The notes under the pieces are model-generated. The model worked only from the letters and a program-made list of their open reading frames with translations. It had not been told where the DNA came from and made no database searches. A stretch of DNA of 64,000 bases from NCBI GenBank assembly GCA_965226185.1, contig CBDDCT010000005.1:744001-808000 (forward strand), in the 5' to 3' direction. Below, piece by piece: positions 9,643 to 18,547 of the stretch. The first letter of the stretch is position 1. Each line of letters opens with the position of its first letter. The translations under genes were made by a program, and so were the position numbers. The stretch is from CBDCYS01 sp965226185. Its GTDB lineage: Bacteria; Acidobacteriota; Terriglobia; Bryobacterales; UBA6623.

Positions 9643-11389
9643 CCCGCATTTCTCATCGATTCCCGAAAACGGGGTTGGCGGGGCGCGCGGGATGGGATTT
9701 CATGGTCTTGAGGCGGCATCGCCTCTCGGCGGGGCCGCCGTGGGGCAGAAACGGCCCGGCATGCTGTCCGCGACCCTGGCCGAGGCGTTTTTCGTCTGTT
9801 TTTGGGCAAACCTCGATTGCCGCCCCTGTCGAGCCCTGTGTGCTTCAAGTATTACTTGAACTCGCCTTGCCGTTTTCAGCAGCGCCGCGGCTCCCCCCGT
9901 TCGAGATTCTCATACGCTTGGGCGAACACCCCCGCCCAGGCGTATCCCGTCGCCAGCGAAATCCACACTTTGCGCGCCGTGATCCGGATGCGCGCTCCGA
10001 TCTTCAACAACCGCAGCCGGATCGTCGTGCATTGCGCCCGCGCCATCTTCGTCCCCGCCAACCCCAGCCGCCGCAGCGTCTCCAGCAAACAGTACCCGAT
10101 CGATGAAAAATATAAGCGGATCTGATTCGACCGCAATAGCGCGGTCGAGGTGCGGTCGGCGAACAGCCCCAGCTGCTGCTCCTTGATGCGGTTCTCCATC
10201 TCTCCGCGGGCGCAGTAGATCGTCTCGTATAAGTGTTGCGCCGCCGCTTGCTTGGGCGTCAGCGACGTCACCACGAAACGCGGGTTTTCGCCCTTCGCCA
10301 GATACTCCGCCTTGGCCACCACCCTGCGCCCCCGCGCCCAGCTGGTTCGCGTGCGGTAGCGGAAATCCCCGAACGCCCGGGCCGCCTTGCCCCTCTTGGC
10401 GAAACGCCGCCGCGCCAGCTTCATCCGTCTCTTGATCAGGCGCTCTAAACGCTCGTTTTTCGCCAGTCCGAACACGTAATCCACGCCCTGGTTCTCGCAC
10501 CAGCTCATGATCTCGTCGCGGCAAAAACCGCTGTCGGCCCGCAGCAGGATCTCGACCTCGGGCCACACCCGCCGCAGTTGTTCGACGATGCGCCGGACCT
10601 CTTCGAGCGACCCCGCCGAGGCGTCGATGTTGGACGGCCGCAGGCGCGCGCACAGCAACTGGTCCCCGGCGAAAATGTAGAGCGGCAGGTAGCAATAGTG
10701 TCCGTAGTAGCCGTGAAAAAAGCGCCCCTCTTGGCGGCCGTGCAGCGCGTCGTCGGTGGCGTCGAGATCGAGCACGATGCGCTCGGGCTGGCACGGCTGC
10801 GATTGAATGTAGAGCGAGGTCAGCAGACGGTCGGCCGCGCCCGTGTCGAGAACGATCTTCTTGTAACGGCTTTGCGCGCCGGCCTTGGCCGGGGTCAACT
10901 CCAGGCGGTTGAGAGTGCTCTTGCCGGCGCCCGCCTTGCCGCGGTCTTGGGCTCGGCGGCGCTGCTTGCCTTCGAGGTCTTGTTTGCCGCTCAGCAGGGC
11001 CAGCAGCGGGTCGGAGCGCAGCTGATCGTGATCGTTGAGGTCCTCATAACCCAGCGCCAGCCCGTAGACGCGCTGCGAGACCAGCTCGCGCACGCTGTGT
11101 TCGACTTGCGCGGGCTGGCGGTGATCACGGAAGCAGGCGGCGAACTGCCGCACGATGCCGCTGCGCTGTTCGGTCTGGCGCAACAGCATGGCGCCGCCGT
11201 CGGAGGTGATCATGCCGCCGTCGAAACGGGCTACCACCTGGCGGCGGCCATGGTCGGCGAAGGTGAAGCTGGTTTGGGTACACTCTGTCATGGCAGGGGT
11301 CGCTTTCTTGCTGGCTGAAACATATTGTAATCATTATGTTTGTGCCACAAAAGGCGGCCTTCCGCCAACCCCGCGATGAGAAATCCGGG
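9643..11389 (-). mobile_element. IS1380-family insertion sequence, copy A
   Basis: 1747 bp bounded by 16-bp terminal inverted repeats (CCCGCATTTCTCATCG and CCCGGATTTCTCATCG, one mismatch) and flanked by CTAG on each side as a 4-bp target duplication. Removing the element plus one CTAG restores the host frame. It carries one transposase gene. About 110 bp lie upstream of that gene and about 230 bp downstream. It is identical in the compared regions to copy B at 15200-16946, which is inverted. Confidence 0.9.
9876..11291 (-). CDS. IS1380-family transposase (copy A)
   Basis: 471 aa DDE transposase. The N-terminal FDGGMITSDGGAMLLRQ segment is the conserved opening of the family (DDE_Tnp_1-like). 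Candidate catalytic acids are in LDLDATDD, LLRADSGFCRDE and ARGEMENRIKEQQ (the YREK-like block). The length is usual for IS1380. The protein is identical to the copy at 15298-16713, so both are recent and probably functional. Large open frames antisense to it are GC-driven shadows. Confidence 0.92.
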   Translation of the reverse strand: MTECTQTSFTFADHGRRQVVARFDGGMITSDGGAMLLRQTEQRSGIVRQFAACFRDHRQPAQVEHSVRELVSQRVYGLALGYEDLNDHDQLRSDPLLALLSGKQDLEGKQRRRAQDRGKAGAGKSTLNRLELTPAKAGAQSRYKKIVLDTGAADRLLTSLYIQSQPCQPERIVLDLDATDDALHGRQEGRFFHGYYGHYCYLPLYIFAGDQLLCARLRPSNIDASAGSLEEVRRIVEQLRRVWPEVEILLRADSGFCRDEIMSWCENQGVDYVFGLAKNERLERLIKRRMKLARRRFAKRGKAARAFGDFRYRTRTSWARGRRVVAKAEYLAKGENPRFVVTSLTPKQAAAQHLYETIYCARGEMENRIKEQQLGLFADRTSTALLRSNQIRLYFSSIGYCLLETLRRLGLAGTKMARAQCTTIRLRLLKIGARIRITARKVWISLATGYAWAGVFAQAYENLERGEPRRC

Positions 11390-11643
11390 CTAGTTGCAGA
11401 CGAGCCGGAAGTGCGAGTCCGCCTGAACCAGTTCTACGACGCGCGCCTGGAAGCCGGCAAGGTTGACACCATCAAACGGAACATCCTTCGAATTAACATC
11501 CCAGAACAACGCCCGGTTCGCTTTCGAATTCGCCGGGTAACGTTTCTCGAAAAGTAACTCCAGCTTCGCCCGGTCAGGCGGTTTTCGACCCTGGCTGGCT
11601 AACTCGTGAGGCCAAAAAAAGCATCTGCTGGGGCCCGGCCTTC

Positions 11644-12352
11644 TCAATACCACTCGCGAAGCCGAACTTCGATTCCTGGCTCGTTCTTGAGCGCATTGAC
11701 GAAGACATCTAGATCGGATCCCCGATAGTGGTAGGGATAGACTACCTTCGGCCGAAAGGTCTTAACCCCGGCCGCGGCTTCCTCGGGAGGCATCGTGTAG
11801 GGCAAATTCATGCAAACGAAAGCCACATCGATATCCTTACAGCGCCTTCATCTCCGGCACGGCTTCCGTGTCTCCCGAAAAATAGATCCTCTTGTTTCCT
11901 ACATTGAGGACGTACCCGTTGCCACGCCCCTTATCGTGATACAGCTTGCCGGCTTCAGGCCCCCTCGTGAGGCTGTACATCGGGACCGCTTCGATCTCGA
12001 CCCCACTGACGGTGATTCTCTCTCCGTTGCCCACGGCTTTGGCTTCTGTCACCGTCTCCGAGACAGCCTGTGGGGCCACAATCACGGTCGTGGACTTCTT
12101 GATCGCCGCGATCGCTTTTGGGTCCATGTGGTCACCGTGAATGTCCGTGATCAGAATCACATCCGCTTTCGGTCGTGAAGAATAGTCGCCGCCGCTCCAT
12201 GGGTCTACGTGCCAAATCTTCCCGTCGATTTCAAGCATGACGCTCCCATGTTGAATGGGAGTAATGCTCACATCTCCTTGGCTGGTCTTGACGACATCAG
12301 TGGCCGCCCAACTCAAGCAGGGAATCAATGCCAGCACAAATCGTAACTTCAT
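11644..12352 (-). pseudogene. Metallo-beta-lactamase-fold hydrolase (UlaG-like), single-base frameshift
   Basis: The start ATG at 12352 has GGAGG eight bases upstream and is followed by a signal peptide (MKLRFVLALIPCLSWA). The MBL core follows: GSVMLEIDGKIWHVDPW, ITDIHGDHMDP (HxDH-type metal ligands) and IYFSGDTEAVPEMKAL, where the frame stops at 11837. One extra base at about 11838-11840 moves the remainder (KDIDVAFVCMNLPYTM, VVYPYHYRG) into another frame. Dropping that base gives a full-length ~236-aa protein. It is either a recent pseudogene or a sequencing error. A periplasmic metal-dependent hydrolase is expected when intact. Confidence 0.8.
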
Positions 12353-12456
12353 CCACGTACCTCCTCGCCGTGTGCAAACGGTCTTATTCAGTCGCTGTCC
12401 AACAGAATGAGTGCGGAGCGTATTGGCGGGCACTGGCCAAACCCGCCGAATCGAAC

Positions 12457-13197
12457 CTAAATCACGCCGCGCTTGCCGCCACTTCCAATAAAACGGGGGT
12501 CTGCCAACTCCCGATCGTCTTTGTGAAAAAGCCGCCAATGATCATAGACAAGATCGCCCACGTAGTAGGCGTCCCGGTTCAGACTGTGCCTGTCAGGGAG
12601 TTCCTCTTGACTAGCCGGATTCCTGAGCTGCGGGAACATCACGAAATCCATGTAGGTGAAGGCGTGGAAGTACGATCCGTCGAAGGCTAGCTCGGACACC
12701 ACGCCGGGGCACTGGCGTCGCATAACAACCGCAGCCTGCTCAGCGGTCGGATCCTCGGGCATTTTGGCGATCTGCTCCTCGATTTCCTGAAGTTCCTTCC
12801 CAACCGTTTCACGACCCCTAAGCCTCCAGGCACGCAGTCTCAGAAGAAACCGGCGCAGACGAAGGGAGCCGAACGACACCAAGGCCAACGCCACTAGCAG
12901 TTGCACATACTTGCGGAAGAAGCCCAGCTCATCCCAGGATGCGCTTGCGCCTTGTAGCCAATGGGTGAAGATCACGATCCCTGCCACGCCGATAGCCAAA
13001 CCCGCAAGCAGTTTCTTGCCCACGACGTAATTTCCAAAGAACTTTCGGAGCTGTGACGCGGTCACGCGCAACGCATCGCGAGCCCGTGCCGCCGCGTAGA
13101 CGGACTTCTCCCATTTCTGATGTACCATCGTTGGCGGGTAGTACAGGACGAAGAGCTTGTCAGTCGGAATTTCACTCTGTGAAAAACAACACTTCAT
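12457..13197 (-). CDS. Hypothetical membrane protein
   Basis: 246 aa from an ATG preceded by GGAG. There are two hydrophobic segments (~65-85, LLAGLAIGVAGIVIFTHWL, and ~100-118, YVQLLVALALVSFGSLRL). A charged helix with coiled-coil character follows (ETVGKELQEIEEQIAKM), then a soluble C-terminus rich in aromatic and acidic residues (SYFHAFTYMDF, YYVGDLVYDHW). No family recognised. It lies 105 bp upstream of the broken MBL gene on the same strand and is divergent from the symporter. Confidence 0.5.
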   Translation of the reverse strand: MKCCFSQSEIPTDKLFVLYYPPTMVHQKWEKSVYAAARARDALRVTASQLRKFFGNYVVGKKLLAGLAIGVAGIVIFTHWLQGASASWDELGFFRKYVQLLVALALVSFGSLRLRRFLLRLRAWRLRGRETVGKELQEIEEQIAKMPEDPTAEQAAVVMRRQCPGVVSELAFDGSYFHAFTYMDFVMFPQLRNPASQEELPDRHSLNRDAYYVGDLVYDHWRLFHKDDRELADPRFIGSGGKRGVI

Positions 13198-13394
13198 AAG
13201 ACTCCAAAACGGCTCAATAAGCACTCCTTGCAAGATATCACACGGCCGGACTGAACGCCTGATCACAGACCTCAATCTAACTCGTGATCGCCGGCTAGCC
13301 GTTGCTGGTTGGTTGGTCTGGGGCTCTCAGCGGCTCTCAAGCATAACCAGACGTCGGCTGGTGAATCACGTATACTAGGCGACCGTCCCTTCAC

Positions 13395-15059
13395 ATGGCG
13401 ATTTCACTCCACTGGCTTGACTGGGCTGTCATCCTCGTCTATTTCGTTGGCATCGTCGCGATCGGCCTAGTCGTATCGCGGCGGGTCAAGAAGACGGCCG
13501 ACTACTTCCTTGGGAATCGAGGTTTCAGCGTCTGGATTATCCTGGCGCAGGCTTTCGGCGTGGGAACGCACGCGGAAATGCCGGTCTCGCTTGCCGGGGC
13601 CGTGTTTCAGTCCGGTTACTCCGCCATTTGGTACCAGTGGAAGAATCTGTTCATCACCCCGTTCTACTGGATCCTCGGTCCCATCTTTCGCCGCACCCGC
13701 CGCACGACTATTGGCGAGGTTTATGAAGATCGGTACGGCAACGTGATGGGCGCCGTCTACACGCTGTTTGCACTGTCTTACTTCACCTTCAACATGGGAG
13801 CCATGCTGAAGGGGGCGGGCAAGCTCGTCAGCGTCGCCGCCGGAGAGGCAGTCACCCCCAACATGGTGGTCATCGCCATGACCGGCACGTTTCTCGCCTA
13901 CAGCTTGGTGGGCGGCCTGGTTGCGGCCGCCTATACGGATTTCGTCCAAAGTTTCTTCATCATCGCGCTATCTTTCCTGCTGATTCCTCTTGGGCTCGCG
14001 CGCGTAGGCGGCTTCACGGGCATCCATCAGAACCTTGATCCACAAATGCTTTCGCTTGTCACTCCAGGTGATGTTGGAGTTTTCACGATCTTGATGCTCA
14101 CGCTGAACGGGTTGATCGGAATTGTTGCGCAGCCCCACATGTTGGCCGCCATTGGCACCGGCAAGGATGAACGAACTTGTCGAATCGGCATGGCCTACGG
14201 AAACTTCATCAAGCGCTTCTGCACGATTGGATGGGCTGTGGTCGGTCTCATCGTGGTGGTCATGCTGGCGCAAGAAGGAGGCACGCTCGCCGATCGTGAA
14301 GAAGCCTTCGGCTACGCCACCCGCGAACTCCTATTCCCCGGGGCGGTCGGCCTGATGATCGCCTGTGTGCTCGCCGCGAACATGTCGACTTGCTCGGCTT
14401 TTACCGTCGACAGCGCCGCGCTGTTCACTCAGAATTTCTATCGCCGCTATATTGCCAAGGACCGCCCGGACCATCACTACCTCACCGTGGGACGCCTCGC
14501 CGGAGTGTCGGTGACCGCGCTGGGTGTGCTCTTCGGCCTTTACGTGGACGTCGTGCTCGAGGCGTTTCTGTTTACCGAAACCATCGCGGCGTTTATGGGA
14601 ATCAGCATGTTCGGTGCAATTTCTTGGAGACGGGCCAACCGCTACGGAGCTTTCGCCAGCCTGCTGCTCTCGAGCGTTCTATTCTTCTATCTCACCTATC
14701 AAGAATTCGGCGTTCTGCTCAGATGGGAAGCCGCGAATTTTGGAATTTCTCTCCTGGTGGGCTTTGTCTCGCTGGTCGTATTCAGTCTGATCACCAAACC
14801 CGAAGACAAGGCCGCGCTCGATCCCTTCTACGAGCGGCTCGCCACGCGCAGCTATCTGGATGAAGCCACCGGCGAAGAAAAGACCATCACCGAGGAGGGG
14901 CATGATTTGCTCGTGGCCAACCTCTTCAATCTTGGCCTCGGCAAGGGATTGGGACGGTTCTACCGCAGATTCCGGGTCGATCTGAACGGACTCGCGCTGG
15001 CCTGCCTCGTGGTCGGCGCCTTGATTGCGCTCGCGAAAGCTATTCTATTCCTGCCGTAG
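13395..15059 (+). CDS. Sodium:solute symporter family (SSS) transporter
   Basis: 554 aa with about 13 hydrophobic segments. The SSS signatures are visible: an N-terminal DWAVILVYFVGIVAIGL helix, ADYFLGNRGFSVW after TM1, and GGLVAAAYTDFVQ in the middle, a hallmark of the family. The last helix ends at the C-terminus. It should couple Na+ import to uptake of a small organic solute; the substrate cannot be read from sequence. It is transcribed alone, divergently from the membrane protein upstream. IS copy B was inserted 140 bp downstream. Confidence 0.85.
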   Translation: MAISLHWLDWAVILVYFVGIVAIGLVVSRRVKKTADYFLGNRGFSVWIILAQAFGVGTHAEMPVSLAGAVFQSGYSAIWYQWKNLFITPFYWILGPIFRRTRRTTIGEVYEDRYGNVMGAVYTLFALSYFTFNMGAMLKGAGKLVSVAAGEAVTPNMVVIAMTGTFLAYSLVGGLVAAAYTDFVQSFFIIALSFLLIPLGLARVGGFTGIHQNLDPQMLSLVTPGDVGVFTILMLTLNGLIGIVAQPHMLAAIGTGKDERTCRIGMAYGNFIKRFCTIGWAVVGLIVVVMLAQEGGTLADREEAFGYATRELLFPGAVGLMIACVLAANMSTCSAFTVDSAALFTQNFYRRYIAKDRPDHHYLTVGRLAGVSVTALGVLFGLYVDVVLEAFLFTETIAAFMGISMFGAISWRRANRYGAFASLLLSSVLFFYLTYQEFGVLLRWEAANFGISLLVGFVSLVVFSLITKPEDKAALDPFYERLATRSYLDEATGEEKTITEEGHDLLVANLFNLGLGKGLGRFYRRFRVDLNGLALACLVVGALIALAKAILFLP

Positions 15060-15110
15060 CAAACATCCGACTCGGCAAAATAAATTTTCCTAAAGCATGG
15101 CTTGGCCGAA

Positions 15111-15137
15111 ACAGAGCCGCGCCCGCAAGGGTGCGGT
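15111..15137. repeat. REP-like arm; inverted partner at 16951-16977
   Basis: The 27 bases here are the inverted complement of 16951-16977 with one mismatch. The two arms flank IS copy B. Before the insertion they were ~87 bp apart, so they would form a large hairpin downstream of the symporter gene. Related GC-rich hairpins elsewhere in the window are also REP-type. The IS therefore appears to have landed between the arms of a pre-existing palindromic repeat. Confidence 0.7.
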
Positions 15138-15199
15138 CGAGCGTAGAGCGTAGTCAATGCGTCGAGACCGCAATCGGAATCCGGCCATTGCCAGACTAG

Positions 15200-16946
15200 C
15201 CCGGATTTCTCATCGCGGGGTTGGCGGAAGGCCGCCTTTTGTGGCACAAACATAATGATTACAATATGTTTCAGCCAGCAAGAAAGCGACCCCTGCCATG
15301 ACAGAGTGTACCCAAACCAGCTTCACCTTCGCCGACCATGGCCGCCGCCAGGTGGTAGCCCGTTTCGACGGCGGCATGATCACCTCCGACGGCGGCGCCA
15401 TGCTGTTGCGCCAGACCGAACAGCGCAGCGGCATCGTGCGGCAGTTCGCCGCCTGCTTCCGTGATCACCGCCAGCCCGCGCAAGTCGAACACAGCGTGCG
15501 CGAGCTGGTCTCGCAGCGCGTCTACGGGCTGGCGCTGGGTTATGAGGACCTCAACGATCACGATCAGCTGCGCTCCGACCCGCTGCTGGCCCTGCTGAGC
15601 GGCAAACAAGACCTCGAAGGCAAGCAGCGCCGCCGAGCCCAAGACCGCGGCAAGGCGGGCGCCGGCAAGAGCACTCTCAACCGCCTGGAGTTGACCCCGG
15701 CCAAGGCCGGCGCGCAAAGCCGTTACAAGAAGATCGTTCTCGACACGGGCGCGGCCGACCGTCTGCTGACCTCGCTCTACATTCAATCGCAGCCGTGCCA
15801 GCCCGAGCGCATCGTGCTCGATCTCGACGCCACCGACGACGCGCTGCACGGCCGCCAAGAGGGGCGCTTTTTTCACGGCTACTACGGACACTATTGCTAC
15901 CTGCCGCTCTACATTTTCGCCGGGGACCAGTTGCTGTGCGCGCGCCTGCGGCCGTCCAACATCGACGCCTCGGCGGGGTCGCTCGAAGAGGTCCGGCGCA
16001 TCGTCGAACAACTGCGGCGGGTGTGGCCCGAGGTCGAGATCCTGCTGCGGGCCGACAGCGGTTTTTGCCGCGACGAGATCATGAGCTGGTGCGAGAACCA
16101 GGGCGTGGATTACGTGTTCGGACTGGCGAAAAACGAGCGTTTAGAGCGCCTGATCAAGAGACGGATGAAGCTGGCGCGGCGGCGTTTCGCCAAGAGGGGC
16201 AAGGCGGCCCGGGCGTTCGGGGATTTCCGCTACCGCACGCGAACCAGCTGGGCGCGGGGGCGCAGGGTGGTGGCCAAGGCGGAGTATCTGGCGAAGGGCG
16301 AAAACCCGCGTTTCGTGGTGACGTCGCTGACGCCCAAGCAAGCGGCGGCGCAACACTTATACGAGACGATCTACTGCGCCCGCGGAGAGATGGAGAACCG
16401 CATCAAGGAGCAGCAGCTGGGGCTGTTCGCCGACCGCACCTCGACCGCGCTATTGCGGTCGAATCAGATCCGCTTATATTTTTCATCGATCGGGTACTGT
16501 TTGCTGGAGACGCTGCGGCGGCTGGGGTTGGCGGGGACGAAGATGGCGCGGGCGCAATGCACGACGATCCGGCTGCGGTTGTTGAAGATCGGAGCGCGCA
16601 TCCGGATCACGGCGCGCAAAGTGTGGATTTCGCTGGCGACGGGATACGCCTGGGCGGGGGTGTTCGCCCAAGCGTATGAGAATCTCGAACGGGGGGAGCC
16701 GCGGCGCTGCTGAAAACGGCAAGGCGAGTTCAAGTAATACTTGAAGCACACAGGGCTCGACAGGGGCGGCAATCGAGGTTTGCCCAAAAACAGACGAAAA
16801 ACGCCTCGGCCAGGGTCGCGGACAGCATGCCGGGCCGTTTCTGCCCCACGGCGGCCCCGCCGAGAGGCGATGCCGCCTCAAGACCATGAAATCCCATCCC
16901 GCGCGCCCCGCCAACCCCGTTTTCGGGAATCGATGAGAAATGCGGG
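15200..16946 (+). mobile_element. IS1380-family insertion sequence, copy B
   Basis: 1747 bp, the reverse complement of copy A (9643-11389), with the same 16-bp inverted ends and CTAG on each side. It lies intergenically between the SSS symporter and the DUF1501 operon, inside a REP-like palindrome. The two inverted copies bracket 3.8 kb and are substrates for homologous inversion. Confidence 0.9.
15298..16713 (+). CDS. IS1380-family transposase (copy B)
   Basis: 471 aa, the same protein as copy A at every residue: FDGGMITSDGG N-terminal block, acids in LDLDATDD and LLRADSGF, and the ARGEMENRIKEQQ block. No clear Shine-Dalgarno precedes the ATG, as is common for transposases. Complete identity with copy A indicates recent transposition or gene conversion. 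Confidence 0.92.
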   Translation: MTECTQTSFTFADHGRRQVVARFDGGMITSDGGAMLLRQTEQRSGIVRQFAACFRDHRQPAQVEHSVRELVSQRVYGLALGYEDLNDHDQLRSDPLLALLSGKQDLEGKQRRRAQDRGKAGAGKSTLNRLELTPAKAGAQSRYKKIVLDTGAADRLLTSLYIQSQPCQPERIVLDLDATDDALHGRQEGRFFHGYYGHYCYLPLYIFAGDQLLCARLRPSNIDASAGSLEEVRRIVEQLRRVWPEVEILLRADSGFCRDEIMSWCENQGVDYVFGLAKNERLERLIKRRMKLARRRFAKRGKAARAFGDFRYRTRTSWARGRRVVAKAEYLAKGENPRFVVTSLTPKQAAAQHLYETIYCARGEMENRIKEQQLGLFADRTSTALLRSNQIRLYFSSIGYCLLETLRRLGLAGTKMARAQCTTIRLRLLKIGARIRITARKVWISLATGYAWAGVFAQAYENLERGEPRRC

Positions 16947-17041
16947 CTAGACCGCACCATTGCGGGCGCGGCTCTGTTAAGAAAACCCCTCGCTCGAAGC
17001 GGACCGCCTGCAAGGCCGTGTTTTACACCTAGCGATTGAAA

Positions 17042-18532
17042 CTAAACCAATGCCTTTTCAATCACGTTACCGCGAGTTCCCGTTAGCCGCTGATCGAGGC
17101 CTTGGTAGAAGTAGGTGAGCTTGGTGTGGTCGAGCCCCATCAGATGAAGAACCGTGGCGTGCAAATCAGAGACGTGATGGACATCTTCCACCGCCAGGAA
17201 GCCCAGCTCGTCCGTGGCCCCGATCGCCTGTCCGCCTTTGACTCCCGCTCCGGCCAGCCACATCGAGAACCCGTGTATATTGTGATCCCTGCCTGGTTTG
17301 CCGATTCCCTCGCTAGTAGGAGTGCGGCCGAATTCCCCGCCCCAAACGAGCAGCGTCTCTTCCCACAGCCCGCTGCGTTTCAGGTCATCGATCAGCGCGG
17401 CGATGGGCTGGTCGGTTTCGCCCGCATGGAGCTTGTGGTTCGAGATGCAATCGGTGTGGCCGTCCCAAGTGTCTTCGATGTGCCCGCCGCCGGAATAGAG
17501 CTGGACAAAGCGGACGCCCTTTTCTAGCAGGCGGCGGGTAATGAGACACTTGCGTCCGAAATCTCCGGTAAGTGAGTTGTCCAGGCCGTACATGCTTTTC
17601 GTTTTGGCGTTTTCTTGATCGAGATCGACCACCTCCGCAGCGGCGGTTTGCATGCGGTAAGCGAGTTCGTAGGAGTGGATTCTGGCTACCAGTTGTGACT
17701 CGTCGGCGCGCGGCTCAAGATGCTGTTCGTTCAGCTCCTTGAGAACATCCAAGGAATGGCGCTGAGTCCTTTCGCTGATTCCGCTTGGCGTGGCGAGATC
17801 CAGCAGCGGGCTGCCTTTGCTTCGGAATAGTGTTCCCTGGTAGCCCGCCGGCATGAAACCCGATGTCCAGTTGGACGGACCGCTGATCGGGCCTCCCCGC
17901 GGGTCGGTCATAACGACAAAGCCGGGCAGGTCGGCGTTGAGCGTTCCCAGGCCATAGTTCAACCACGACCCCAGGCTCGGGTTGCCGATGATGACGCTGC
18001 CGGTGTTCATCTGCAAGCACCCGGAAGCGTGCGCGGCGGTGTCGGTTTGAAGTGACCGAATGACGCAAAGATCATCGGCGTGCCGGGAGACGTGCGGGTA
18101 GAGGCTGCTGATTTCGAGCCCGCTCTGCCCGTATTTGTTGAACTCGAACGGAGTTTGCATCAGGTAGCCGAGCGGCCGGTTGTTCGATCCGACGCTGAGG
18201 TCGCCTCTGTAAGGGGTTTCGTTGTACTTGGTGAGCGCCGGTTTGTAGTCGAACGTATCGACGTGGCTGGGCGCGCCGTTCATAAACAAGAAGACGACAT
18301 GCTTGGCCTTGACTGGAAAGTGCGGCGACTTCGGAGCCAAGAACTGTTGGGCGGCCGCGGCGCCATTTCGTGTGGCAGCCGCCTGAGCCTGCTGAGTGAA
18401 GAAACCGTCGCGGGTCAACAGATCGATCAACGCCAGACCAGCGAACCCGCCGCCGACCTCCCACAGAAACTCGCGGCGGTTGCGCCCGCAAGGAGTGGGG
18501 TTGGGTGAATATCGTCTTGCTTGCTCAGCCAT
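17042..18532 (-). CDS. DUF1501 family protein (Tat-exported)
   Basis: 496 aa. ATG with GGGAGG seven bases upstream. The N-terminus has a twin-arginine-like signal (NRREFLWEVGGGFAGLALIDLL). The DUF1501 body includes KHVVFLFMNGAPSHVDTFDYKP, SGLEISSLYPHVSRHADDLCVIRS, VVMTDPRGGP, EKGVRFVQLYSGGGHIEDTWDGH, LLVWGGEFGRTP and DHNIHGFSMWLAG. DUF1501 is a periplasmic alkaline-phosphatase/sulfatase-superfamily member of unknown reaction, nearly always paired with a DUF1549/DUF1553 protein. That partner ends 15 bp upstream on the same strand, so they form one operon. Confidence 0.9.
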   Translation of the reverse strand: MAEQARRYSPNPTPCGRNRREFLWEVGGGFAGLALIDLLTRDGFFTQQAQAAATRNGAAAAQQFLAPKSPHFPVKAKHVVFLFMNGAPSHVDTFDYKPALTKYNETPYRGDLSVGSNNRPLGYLMQTPFEFNKYGQSGLEISSLYPHVSRHADDLCVIRSLQTDTAAHASGCLQMNTGSVIIGNPSLGSWLNYGLGTLNADLPGFVVMTDPRGGPISGPSNWTSGFMPAGYQGTLFRSKGSPLLDLATPSGISERTQRHSLDVLKELNEQHLEPRADESQLVARIHSYELAYRMQTAAAEVVDLDQENAKTKSMYGLDNSLTGDFGRKCLITRRLLEKGVRFVQLYSGGGHIEDTWDGHTDCISNHKLHAGETDQPIAALIDDLKRSGLWEETLLVWGGEFGRTPTSEGIGKPGRDHNIHGFSMWLAGAGVKGGQAIGATDELGFLAVEDVHHVSDLHATVLHLMGLDHTKLTYFYQGLDQRLTGTRGNVIEKALV

Positions 18533-18547
18533 CGGTCACCTCCCAGA

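Larger units (their letters stand above)
9489..11557 (+). pseudogene. Small tail-operon gene split by IS1380 copy A
   Basis: The 5' part (9489-9642) encodes an N-terminal hydrophobic segment (LLRMLVLAGACAPCLL) and runs into the IS. The 3' part lies at 11394-11557. Joining the flanks with a single CTAG gives one uninterrupted 105-aa frame (HLRAAL then VADEPEVRVRLNQFYDARL, ending RRVTFLEK), which shows that the IS entered this gene. The protein looks exported or membrane-anchored with a charged C-terminal half; the family is unknown. As it stands the 5' fragment would read into IS sequence. Confidence 0.75.

Noticed and set aside
9910..11318. Long antisense or alternate-frame open frames (294 and 246 aa) within the IS1380 copies
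   Set aside because: Arg/Ala/Pro-rich shadow frames of the transposase, present identically in both copies, with no family resemblance.
11390..11653. 87-aa minus-strand open frame downstream of the MBL gene
   Set aside because: It is antisense to the reconstructed 3' part of the split 105-aa gene and begins inside the MBL 3' end; no supporting motif.
9643..16946. Composite transposon made of the two IS1380 copies
   Set aside because: Each copy has its own CTAG duplication, and copy A's flanks rejoin a single gene, so the two are independent insertions.
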